A stretch of DNA of 64,000 nt from Anoplopoma fimbria (lineage: Eukaryota > Chordata > Actinopteri > Perciformes > Anoplopomatidae). Below the pieces are notes generated by a model. That model did no database searches, was not told the DNA's origin, and worked only from the letters and a program-made list of their open reading frames with translations. This document shows, piece by piece, positions 35,165-57,700 of this stretch. Every line of letters begins with the position of its first letter. The stretch's first letter is position 1. Position numbers and translations under genes: made by a program. Where the stretch lies: the NCBI RefSeq assembly GCF_027596085.1, contig NC_072467.1, positions 11,196,476 through 11,260,475 of the forward strand. The letters run 5' to 3'.

Positions 35165-35227
35165 AAAGTTTAATATTTTTTCTCTTTGAAACATGCACTA
35201 TGTTTCAAAGAAAAAATATTAAACTTT
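35165..35227. repeat. Near-perfect 28-30 bp inverted repeat (hairpin)
   Basis: The left arm 35165-35194 and right arm 35200-35227 are reverse complements except for a 2-nt bulge, with a 5-nt loop (GCACT). It lies 1.1 kb after the aars1 poly(A) signal. It could be a miRNA-like hairpin, a small foldback element, or a chance AT-rich palindrome. Confidence 0.85.
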
Positions 35228-36294
35228 AAAAGTATAAAGTCACATAAAATATAAATATTTCAGTAAAATACAAATATCTATAATGATACCTACAAGTGCA
35301 TCTGTTAACATTTAGGGGCATCCATTGAAAAAAATAAAAAATTATATAATATGTATGTTTTCTTTAGTACATAATCATAGAGCCAGCCACCATATTCCAT
35401 TTTCATGATTTCTCTAACTCAAATTATTTTTGTAGCTCAGTGTAAACCAAACCATAATTCCACAAACGCACAATCACACTTTTACCTCATGTTTCATGAA
35501 GCTTTTTATTTGTACAATAGCATACAAGATACAAAGAGTTGGATCCCATATTATACAGATGTTCCAATGTAGTAAACACATGTAGTACACGTGTCGTGTA
35601 CTACCTTGTCCAAAAGGTAGTCCTACTGAGCATTGAGACATCAAAGCTTGAACTAGATGATGACAGATCCAGACAGCAGGAAACCACCCACATGGAACCA
35701 TTTCACCCGTCCAAACTGAGACATCAACTGTTCTAAATCAGTGGACGACTTCTTCTCCTCTCTTCTACAGTATCTGTTTCATATGATGTATTCACTAAGC
35801 AGCCTTTAATCCTACTCGACACGTCATATTTGACTGAGAGTACCAGCACAATGGCTGACAGAGGTTGGAGTGTTAGCGTTACAATCCACAGCGACAGTCT
35901 GATATGTGCAGTCTGAAGCACTGCGACTGCTGCTAAAGAGCTGTTCTTGTTCAATGCAGACCAGTGAACTGATGAGGAGGGAGCTGTCTGAGGATGTCCT
36001 CACCTCAGCCTCAAAACAGCACAGCACGCTGGCAACAGTTGCAGGCTTTGCCACGATGCCTGGACTGGTCATTTTGATCAGGATGTATTTGGTCCTTTAA
36101 GCTCTCTAACAGTCTGTAAAATGTATGCCACTGCTGCAGAATGCTATTTAAATTACCCAAGAACCACACTGAGATGCGAAAAAACACTTTCTTTCATTTT
36201 TGTTGTGGGCTGCCTAGATAAGAAAAAAGAAAAACAATAACATGATTCAACAAGCCATTTAAATTTGGCTCCCAGTTCTTTGTCACCTTTGCAA

Positions 36295-36531
36295 AGATGC
36301 AGCATATATTTCTTGAAAGACAATCTGAGCAACTGAGCTTTTTGGGAACGGGGGCTTAAAGAGACAGGCGCTTAAACGGGACGTTTCATACAGAGGGTAA
36401 GTACAGATGTATTCAGATAGACAGTATGGAAAAAATAATGTTTTTTGAAGGTAAAACATGCAAACATGTTCTAGTAGAAACCCCAAATTGAACTATGAAC
36501 CTGAAAAATAAGCATGATATGTCCCCTTTAA
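36295..36531 (-). repeat. Common teleost interspersed repeat
   Basis: On the minus strand this starts TTAAAGGGGACATATCATG and contains TTTTTCAGGTTCATA, TTTCTACTAGAACATG and CCTGTCTCTTTAAG. I recognise this arrangement from intergenic and intronic DNA of many teleosts; its class is not known to me. Confidence 0.65.
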
Positions 36532-36819
36532 ACACAGCAACTGGAAAGAAACAAGTTGAGATGTGAGTGTTGTGAAAACTATTTTCCAGCCACAACAGCT
36601 TTGATTTTACTTTTCTTTAGCACAGATATTGTATTTTGTTACAACCAGAGACACTGTCTGGACTCTTTCTCTCCTACCGGACAGCTGCAAATTGAACCAA
36701 TTTTCTGATTTGTGTTAACTCTAGCTCAGTAAAGATGTTCTGATTAATACGTTGCTGAGTCATAAAGCCAGCTAGAAAAAAACAACACAGTTCGTCTGTA
36801 ACATACCAAGTATAAACCT

Positions 36820-37255
36820 GGGCATTTGGGGGAAGACTGTAATTTGTTTTCTTGCCAAGAGTTAGCTCAGGATCTAGTTCTCAAGTCTGTATGAGAGCAG
36901 ACAGTTAGCTTAGCTGAGACTGGAATCAGCTAGCCTAGCTCTGTCCAAAGGTAACTGTTAGCCTACAAGCGCTACTTGTCCTTACCTTCTTAAAATGTTT
37001 TATTTTGATTGTTTAATCTGTACTAAAACAGGAGTGTAAAAACAACAGTTTTAAGTTTTATGAGAGGGTATGTGACTAGCTATTTCTTGGCCAGGAGCAG
37101 TTAACTCTGGACAGACCAACTTACTAGCTGTTTCCCCGGTTTTCTAGTCTTTATGCTAATCTATGCTAACTTTCTGAACTCTCATCACCTTAATCTTGGC
37201 AAAACAATAAATAATTGTCAAGTGCATTTCCCAAAATGTCAGACTTTTCCTTTGA
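36820..37255. repeat. Common teleost interspersed repeat
   Basis: It contains GCTAGCCTAGCTCTGTCCAA, TTTAATCTGTACTAAAACAG, GTGACTAGCTATTTCTTGGC, CAGGAGCAGTTAACT and CCCAAAATGTCAGAC, in the order of a very widespread teleost repeat. No coding capacity. Confidence 0.6.
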
Positions 37256-38674
37256 ATGTAGATGCATGTACGGATTGAGATGCTACACACTGATGTTGTT
37301 TTTGTCAAAAAAAGCTGAGCAGGTGTGCTTTCAGACTGTTTTCATTCTCTTCATTGCCCCATACATTTAATTTAATGAGTTTAATGTGACTCTCTTTCTA
37401 TCAAGGAAAATGTAAATTGGAGTAAACTCCAGTGGTTTGTGTCTGCTACTTTCTGCAGTCGTACAAGGCTCAATAACACATTTTCGGGCAATCAATAAAG
37501 GGTGTTTCAGACTTTTCTGAAATGTGCGTCAGCGCATGGTGTGCCAGACATAGCAGTTTAAAAATAGTCCTGGATGTGAAAGGAACCTGGATTCCACCGA
37601 CAGCAAAGTAGAACAAAGGTGATTTTATTCTGAGGAGGTTTTGCAAGAGTGTGGACTGGAATTCCAAAAATAAGAAAAATAAAACGCTTAAGTGAAAATA
37701 AGTCCAGTTTAAGTTGTGACAGAAACATAACATGCAAGTCAGTTTTCTTTTGACTAGTTTCAGTCAGCATTATGAGAGAACTGAACCACGCATTCAGATT
37801 TCACCTGAATAAAATGGCTGCTACCTGGACATCTGACTGTCACAATAAAGGACCACGTTTCCCAAAATGCTCTCAATCGATGCAGCTCTTTATTTCTTGA
37901 TTGATGATCCTGATGCAGCCAACTGAAAACTAGCGCTGCTTCCAATTATTTTCAGGATCAACTCCAAAGGACAAAAATAAATCAGTGTATTGGGTCAGCG
38001 ACAGAGAACAGACCTACTTAAGGTTATAAACGCCACAGGGAACACTCTCATGAGATCTGTGTCGTGTACTGTAAAACCTCCACTCTAATTCAGGCCAGCA
38101 GAGAGGGATCACCCTGCTCCCCCGCTGTCTGATTACAATGTTCTGGTGTACAATTGTGAGAAACCGAGGATGCTGATAACGGTTCCTGTACTTGAACAGG
38201 TTCTCGCCCTGATTTGGGGCACGGTCGACTATTAAGACTTTTCTACCCACTGCAGGCTGCAAGAATGTGATAGGAATGCTGCCAGAGAGCCATGTTATCT
38301 CCAAAACATTTTACACATTCCTTTTGAAGTTGGAAGGAGCATCTTGGGAAAGAAACATCAATAACAGTAGTCGCCAACTCCAAGATAACACGAAAGCAGC
38401 TGTACTCTGATATGTCTAAGCCTTCAGACGCTTTGTCGTCCTCACCATCTGTTCTACAGTCACTGTGTAGTTGAAAACAAACCCCATATAGGATAGGTAA
38501 CTGCAACTTTGTGGGATTGAATCCAGCGGATGACCCTCTCTGTCTGCCATTTGTCACTATATGTTATCTAGAAAAGCAGAAATGCCTCAAAAGTATACAC
38601 TTGATGCTCAAAAAAGTAGCAAATGTGTTAATATGAATGCACAACGAGTCACACTGCATCGACGCTTTACCGTT

Positions 38675-38709
38675 TTTTCTACCGATCAACAACTGCGATC
38701 GGTAGAAAA
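38675..38709. repeat. Perfect 13-bp inverted repeat with 9-nt loop
   Basis: TTTTCTACCGATC (38675-38687) and GATCGGTAGAAAA (38697-38709) are exact reverse complements. It lies in the presumed st3gal2 3' region. Confidence 0.9.
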
Positions 38710-41700
38710 CAATGTCATGGGGCAGTAAAAAGTGAAGAGCGGGAAATGTCCCCGATCAGAAGGCAGAGTGTGTGTTTTCATGTGTGTGTGTGTGTGTGTG
38801 TGTGTGTAGCTCAGAAGGCACAGCTCTCAGCCAAAAGAGATGTGAGTGTGTGTGACCAAAAAAATGCCAAGGTAGCAGGTGTGTGTGTGTTGCCGATGGA
38901 GCAGCTGTAGGCGAGATACGTCAAGCAGCATGACAAGGCACGAAAGCATGAATATATGTATGTGTGTGTGTGCATGTGTGTGACAGAGAGAAAAAACACA
39001 AACGATATGTCCAGATTCAGCCAAACAGACTCTTAAAGTGAGCCCAGCTTGACACTAAAGCATCCTATAAGATCTGTTATGTGCAAAGTAGGATAAAAAA
39101 CATTGAAAGCAGGTTAAGTACAATGGTAATACAAGAGATTTACATGTGGTTACGCAATATCCTCCAACGATAATACAATAATACAACAACACAACTGATA
39201 TCAGCATAGGAGCAGACAGTTCACCTGCTGGGGGCGGTACAGCACCCCGACCCTCTTCATTTTATGTGTGTCTGTGTGTGTGTGTCTACCTTAAAAACTT
39301 TCTCAGCGTGAGCAATGGCTGAACTACATGTAAAAAGAGAAACAGTGCACAATAAGAATGAGAGCTATGGGATCCCTTAACTTTAAACCACACACTCAGA
39401 GGGACATGCGTTCATCAATGTGCTCTGTTCTCACACATACACAGGTGTTATTAGGTGCTGCAGCGGTGGGCACTCATGGTTCCTACATAGCTAATATTCA
39501 AAAATGTAGCTATCGGTCTAACTGGATTACTTTATTTATTTATTTTTAGCTCACGGTATAGCACATTAAGAGTCACTAAAACAATCCACCAACTCCTTCG
39601 GTTGTAAAGAAATATTGGTGAAGTTCTGTTAAACTTTAAGTTGTAACGAGTGTATTTTTCTCATAGTTTTAAAGGAGCAATAAATGCCATGAAAACATGT
39701 TTCTAAATCTGCTTCTTGCTCTGAGTCATTGGATCTTTTTTTTGTCTGTGCTCTTTGTGCTGTTCTGCAGTGGGCAAGGCTTTGATGGAAAGACGTTATG
39801 TCACATATTTCCGTGCACTAGCAAACAACTGCAGTATTTGAATTAAATTTGATCAAACCACAACCACAGAGTCCTGATGAAACAGATACGCCTCTTTCCA
39901 AACTAATGGTGCTCCGTGGAGTTTCTGTTTACCTTCAGTCTTACTCACCCAAACACATTGTATGCATCCTTGAGCTCCAATTATATAGTAGTCTGTAACT
40001 GACAAAAATACCAATTTCGTTCAAAGTAGATTTTAAGTCTGGTAAGAGTTTTAAAAGCCAGAGCACTCAGCACAACATGAAGTAATTGTGAGTTATTAAT
40101 ACCAATCAACAATCGTTCAAACCCATGGTTTGGTGTAAAGGGGCAGTAGAAATATTATAATATATCTTAACGAACCCTGAAAGTCTTATTCAATCATCGC
40201 TTCTCCATATTGTCCAGACCTGTGTAGAAACCATGAGTACTCTTCCTTATCAGTCACCAGCTGCTGCTTGATAAACACATCTCCATCACGGCACCTTTGG
40301 ATGGATTTACAGCCTCAAGTCAAACCAAATACTTGTATTTTCCTTCCTCTCTGTGGCACACATTCTCTGTTTTCCACTGACGCCTATGTTTTTTTATATA
40401 CTGTCTAGCAGCACTTCCATGAGTGACATTTCGTTGGGCCTCCTTGTTAAAGATATAAATCACCAACAATGGAGGCTATAAATAAGTAAATGGGCATTAT
40501 TTGACGATACCAAATCATGATGAAGAAACATTAACGAGCCACCAGGGTGGAAAATCTAATCTAATCTGAGCCAACAATATAAATCCAGCCAAAGCGTAAA
40601 CTGAAAGCTAAACAGCACATAAAACTGACAAATGAAATTTGCAGTCAGAAGCGGGATATGCCATCAACATGAAAATCAGAACAGGAAATGCACTTTATGC
40701 AGTATGAAGGTGAAATCTAAGGCGTCTGGTGTCTCCACCCTCCTCCGTTTTTAATTGGCTGAGCGGGGACCAGGGCTAGTGGTTAATGAAGCCAAGCTGC
40801 TGACAGGATAAAGAATTCCCAGATCCAGTGGGGTTTTCTTTCACCCCATCATGTGGGCCTTAATCTGGGGTGAATCACTCCTGACAGTCTCTAATCCCAC
40901 TGGGATGCAGGAGTCAGGTCTGTTAAAAGGAAAAGAAACAGAGCGAGGTCCGTTTTAGTTTCAGTCCTTTCAAAACCCAAGTGGTGAACCCGGTACAGTT
41001 TGTGTAGAAGTGCGAGTTTGCTGCACATAAACAAAACAACAACATCTATTCACCCTGTAGCAAATGAAGTGTTTCTCATGCTGCCTTTTTCAAACTGGTT
41101 CTCTGTGCCCCAGCTCTCTGTCTACAGTCCTCGTCTCCCAAATTAGACCCTGACAGACCACATGGGGATGAAACGCCAGTCCAGAAACCAGTGTGCCTCC
41201 ATCCAAACATGAAATCCCAGAAGACAGACTTTTGGCCTCATTAGAGCATCACACAGTCAAACCACCACTCCCAGTGCCTGGATGTGAATAGAGAGCGTAG
41301 CATGGCATGCGGTCGCCCCTGGTGTTTAAAACCAGGTTAGCTGAGCTTCATGCTAGTGTTCCAGTGATCTGTCTGAGTCAGAATGGCCCCGAAGCAAAAG
41401 CCTTGATCACGCCTCTGTGTGTCTGCTGCAAGGTGTCGAGGACAATCATACGATATAAACTCACAGCAATCGCCTATAGTCTTCTAACCAAGTGTTTTAC
41501 AACCCATAACCGCCAGACAAGGTCCTTTGTGACAGTGAAAAGTGGTACTTGAGAAGATCGATTCTTTCTCAAGGAAGTCATGGCCCAGGGTCCTGTAAGA
41601 GATGGGCAGTTTGTCCTCTAGTCTCAAAATGTTCAACAGGCTTTCTGACAGCTCCACAGTTTGTGTCCATAGTGTCAATCTTGTCCGCAGGCCTACAGTA

Positions 41701-42385
41701 CAGTACCTCGTGCTTAGAAGGTGAAGAACTGCAAGTTTAAACACACTTTGTTTCTGTCAGACATGACAAGGCTGTAGAACCATAGTCTCCTAGATGACGA
41801 CGGTGCCGCCTTTTCAGTACGTTGCATGCCGTATTTTTGTTAATGGGTGAGGGTTCGGCACTCATCCAAGCTGAGTCCAGAAGTGGAACACTTGCATGTG
41901 AGATATTTCCATATCTGTATTTCTTTCTGCGCTGTACACAGTCAATGTCGGTATTTGTGGCGATTGGTTGAGTTTTCCTGCTGACAAGCCTTTACTTGTT
42001 TTTCACTCCTGAGTCGAAGCTGCCCCTGGAAAAGAGATATTTGGTCCTTCTCTGGCCGTTAGTGGTAAAACCTTGAAAACTAAGAGCCAAGTACTCTCTA
42101 GTGGGCAGAACTAAGTTTGGATCTACTTGTTCCCTGCTCCTGGTTCCTCCATGTTCTCCAATCAGAGCCTTCACTGGTGGGCAAATTCTCCAATAATAGG
42201 GAAAGTGAATGGAATAGCATTGTTTGGTACCATTTCGTGACAGTTTTGTCTCGCCTTCTGTAAACCTGGGAACCCAAACTGGTAAGGGAACACGAGGATA
42301 TCTAACACGTTCTAAGCAGCCTCTATAGTGTCTGTTGCAGTACCAGAGAATGAAGATAAGTTGGATACACAGGGTGATCTGCTTG

Positions 42386-53026
<10,641 letters not shown>

Positions 53027-54635
53027 GCTCCCACCCCTGGGCCTGCCACTGTCCCCAGCCCAACACCACCTCCTGCGCCGCCGCCTCCACGCAACAACCA
53101 CCAAGGCCTGGTCAGCGTGATTGGGACGACCTCCTGACTAACACTTTTGACCACAGGATCACTCCCTATATCAGACTCGTAAAATCACACACACACACAC
53201 ACACACACTCTGACGGAGGACAAGGTGTCAGAGTGAATTTGTCTCACAGTCAAGCTGTGTGCTCAGCGATGCTCCTACGCTTTCCGTCTCCCGCTGGATT
53301 CTCTCCCTCTCTTGTTTCACAGCTTTGAGCTTGTCTTGCCACACGCACACACTCCCTCCCTCCTCACTTTCTAACTTTCCCCTCCCTGGCTTCCACTGCC
53401 TTTACATGCACCTCTCTCTTTCTCCCCCCGCTTCCTTTTTTAAGGATTAACTGCGATGTCCATCGTCAGGGAAACCCATGCATGGCTTTGGACGTATGCA
53501 GCAAGTCCTTCTCGCTCTCTCTGCCATCTGTGTGAACGATGAGTCCGGTCTCCTGCGCTCTGCTTTCTCCCTCTTTCTGTCTCTCTCTCTCTCTCTCTCT
53601 CTTGTTGCAACTGAAGCGACGCCGCCAAAGAAAGCTGGCAGACTAGTTGAGAGCAGCGGAGAGAGGGAGGGAAGATGGGAGGAGAAGGAGAGGGAGGAGG
53701 AGGAGCGGTAGAAGGGAGGAGGTCTGGCCTGAAGGGTATTCCATCACGTCTCTAGTCATCCTAGACCGAAAAAAAGCATCACTTCATCTTCTCTTTCCTC
53801 TTTCGTTACTCCGTTATCTGCCGGTCTCTCAGTATTCTGTCTTCTGTTTTTTTTTACCCTACTTCCAGCTTTTCTCTCTCCCTGGTCTCTCTCCGTCTCA
53901 AGGTCTCCCCTTTCACCCCCTCTGTCAGTCCATTGTCTGCGTCTGCCTGTTTCACTGAGGCTCTGAGAGCTATTTGGTGAAAACTGTGGAGTTTAAAGCG
54001 CTCGTCTGATGCCGTTCCTCTGCACCTCTTTCCTCAGACACAAAGTTTAAAAAAGTTAGGATGAAAAGCTCCAATTGGAGTACAGCATTTGCCACCATCA
54101 CCCTCTAGATGTCAGTTCTGTAGTTGAGGCGTTGTGCCAAGCCTCGCTGACATTGTATCTAGGAATCAATAAGTCCTTTTGCTGCTCCACTCTGTATCCA
54201 GAGGGATAGAAAAACAAAACAAAGACAATGGCGAAAAATAACTTTGGGAGAAGTAATCAAAGCATCCCAAGCGGATTGTCCAACGTCCTCCCGATGGAAA
54301 GATTATTTTGACGATTGTTCATTTGGGGGACTAAGCTCCGCCAAGGAAAGGGGAAAGTGGTGGATGGAGTGATGTGCAAAGGCTGCGATGAAAAAAAAAA
54401 AAAAAAAGACAAAACCAATCAGCCCCAAATCTCATCCTCTCTCCAGCTGGATTTATGAGGGCGACGGGAGGAAGGGTGGGGGCAGCGTTTGTCCTGCATC
54501 CCAGAATGAGTGTGTGTGTGTGTGTACGTGTGTGAGCACGTCTTTGTGTCAACGATTTAATGTGTGTGTGGTGTTGAGCCAGGTTAGCACACTGTCTGCC
54601 AGTTGCACTAATTTAATTGTGTTCTACAGCTGTGC
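53027..54635. other. st3gal2 5' flank / candidate promoter
   Basis: GC- and pyrimidine-rich sequence upstream of the st3gal2 start, with a (CT)n tract (about 53574-53602) and GA-rich DNA (53660-53720). A stop lies about 36 codons upstream in the st3gal2 frame. TSS and 5' UTR exons cannot be fixed. Confidence 0.4.
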
Positions 54636-54655
54636 CGGTGTGTGTGTGTGTGTGT

Positions 54656-54751
<96 letters not shown>
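54636..54751. repeat. (TG)n microsatellite
   Basis: About 55 TG units, one TA interruption. ORFs of Cys/Val or Thr/His across it are artefacts. Confidence 0.98.
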
Positions 54752-54754
<3 letters not shown>

Positions 54755-57700
54755 TCCTGTTGGCTGCAGTGTAACTTTCATGAGGCTGGTGAGCTTGAGG
54801 TGAGTGGTGCTTAGCTCTAATCTGCTGAACTGTAATCCGAGGGTTAGACCTCTTGCAGTGCCCACTTTATGCCAGCTGTCTGCCCATATTCATCTGATGC
54901 CAAATAAACACCTGCTTAAATCACCTGCACACACACACTGTTGTCTTTCTGCTGCAATAACTACTTTTGATGTCAGGGTGTGTTTGTGTGGACGCACGCC
55001 TAAGGCACAAACCACTGCTCCCAGTATTTTTTTTTTACGTCATGGTCAAATGAGTATGTTTGTGTGTCTCTGAGGGGTTTCTCGCCCGAAGTCTGGCTTC
55101 TTGTTCCGCGGTGAACCTGTAGACACAGAGAAAGAGATAAAAGACATCATTTAATTTACTGCCATTAGCCTCATTGACCATATTGACATCTTTAATCCTC
55201 CTTCCATTCTCCACTTTGATCTTCTTCCTCTCACTTTTATTCCCATTTCCTCTTTTCTCCCCTCAGTCTAGCCGGCCTCACCTCAAACATTGTTTTTTTT
55301 TCAGCAGCTCTCTTTTTGCTGTTTAAATTGCATCAGTTCTATTTACACATTTCTGAATCTTCTTTTCCTTCTTCTCCTTACTCCTCATGCTCAGTTTGTC
55401 TTTGACTGTATTGATCACTGCTGACCTGGGCAAACATGGAACAATTTTCTTCTCCATCCTGTTTGTGTGCCTGCTGGTTAGTACTGAAGACATTTCTAGA
55501 GAGACTGAATTGGGAAAGTTGAGGTAAACTGACAGGATACAGTTGAGAGAGTCAGGGCAGAAACAAGCAGAGAAACATGCTGCTGTGTTTATCACTGATG
55601 TTCCAGATGATCATGCATCTGTTGGGCATATTTGCTTAAACCTACTAAAAAATGCCATCAGGTTGCAAAATGTAGCGTCACCGCAGTGTTTTGATGTAGC
55701 GAGGTGTTCATTGTGACGACATATGAAAATGAGCTCATCTGAGAGTTAATCTCATGTCTGACTTATTGTGTTTTTTGCTACTGAACTTTATTGGTTGAGG
55801 ACAAAACATTTGTGTGTGTATACGTCCCACAAGAAGAAAGCTATGTGTGAGGAAATATGACTCCAATAGCCAAACGTCATCAGCTCAATAAAAAAGATCA
55901 GAGATTGAATAGAATGAGACAAATCAATGTGGAGATTTTTGGTGAAACTTTTAGACTCCTTTGAGTAGATTGTTGCCGAGAACAGATCAAAATAATTAAC
56001 AGACATAATAAATAAATATTACTGGATGATTACATCATTAAATCACACTGGACTTGTCCTGCTATACATCGGTTAAAGTCAGGGGAAAATACAGATGCTG
56101 CAGCATTCCTTACTGCTGTCATTAAATGACTCACTTTGTCTGAACTATTAAGTAAAGCTGAAAGTGGTGATTAGTCAATCAACAGAAACAATAATTAGCA
56201 ACTTTTGTGATGACCAACTGTTGCTTGGGTCCTTTATAAATGCAAAAATATATATTTTTGGGGGGTTTGGAGCATTGGGCGGAGAGAACAAGTTATTTGA
56301 TGAAGTCAAGTTTGGCTTTGAGAAATCTGAAAGGACAATTTTTCATTATTTGCTGACATCGGTATAATAAAAGTTTAGCTTGTTAGTCGATTAATTGAGA
56401 AAATAATCAGCAGAATAGCCAATAATGAGAATAATTGTTGGAATGCACCGTACTATTAAGACTTTGTCTCACATTCTCCGCCCTTGCTTGCATTATTTAA
56501 CCAGCACACAACCTCTGTGTTGTCCTTTAGTAAGTGACGACCAAAGCAATTTGACTTCTTAGTAAATATCTTTGAGTCATTCTCAGTCAAACAATGCTTA
56601 GTTGTGTACAATAATGTTTTTATCCCTCCAGCTATGGGGATCAAATTACATTACAAAGACAAACTGCCTCTCTTTCTTGCCACAAACCCAGAAATCGACA
56701 AGGATCTTTTTCTACTCTATTTTTGAGGCATCGCCATAGCAGCCAGCACGCAATGCAGGGTTGTTATGGCAACACAAACCACAGAGTCCTCAACCTTGAC
56801 CCCTCTAATTCATGCTGGAGAATCGCGACAGACTTAGCTTCCCTCCAGTTGACACATTTCTTCCTTTTTATGTTCTATTCCTATAATTGCTGTATATATC
56901 ACTCCTTCCATGACAGGTTACACCTGGAGCCACAGTCCTGGCTGTCTTGGTGGTTTTTCATAACTTTACTGTTGTCACTGGATGTCATCTGGGTGTAAAA
57001 GGGACAAAGAACAGCCAGATGCACACGAACACACATGCAAAGGCTGACGGAGCGTGTGGCATTACGACAGCTGAGTCTTAACAAGCTGGGGCGTTTAAAA
57101 TATGAACTTTAGCTGTTTTTTTCTACCAGTTACACTTAGACACTTGTTCATTTAGCAGATTCTGTATAATGCCTTGTTAGCATTCCTTCTATTCGTCACT
57201 GAAGTCAAGGGACACAAATTATTTGAGCATGATGCTCGCTTCTGCCCCTTTGGTTTTCATAAGAAATGCTCCCCATTGAATTCATTATCATTTTTTTAGA
57301 AAGCGAAAGGACAAATGCAGATCATTGTTAACTACATCAGCTGTTAATTGGGAAACAGCTGTTGGTATTTTCCACTGTATTTCCCACTGTTATCCACCAT
57401 GTCCCTCAGATTCCACACAACTGTCAATTAAATCTTCTGTTAAATGATTCATCTCATCCCTGAATAAAATTTCCACACAGTGATCACGCCTCATAGCTAT
57501 TCCAAAAAACACAGTTAATCTATGTTGCATTCATGTGAGCGGAGCCGTGCACATGCTGCAGCTCAAATGTTTTCCAGAGACATCACCTGTCTCTGTGTTA
57601 ACGCATTTATACACCTTGGGAGCAGCGCTCAGTGAGTGAACTCGGCCTCTGTGTTTTGTATTCTGCCCAGTTTTTTGTGAACTGCTCTGCCTCCTGAATG

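Larger units (their letters stand above)
35506..42385 (-). other. st3gal2: Probable st3gal2 3' UTR and flank
   Basis: No coding sequence is recognised in this 6.9 kb. On the minus strand an AATAAA at 35506-35511 (TTTATT on plus) could end a very long 3' UTR. Another cluster of overlapping AATAAA at about 39531-39546 would give a 2.8 kb UTR, which seems more typical. I cannot choose between them without transcripts. The stretch includes a hairpin (38675-38709), two teleost repeats (36295-36531, 36820-37255) and short GT tracts (38781-38808). Confidence 0.4.

Noticed and set aside
54388..54865. ORFs of Cys/Val or Thr/His runs
   Set aside because: Microsatellite translations.
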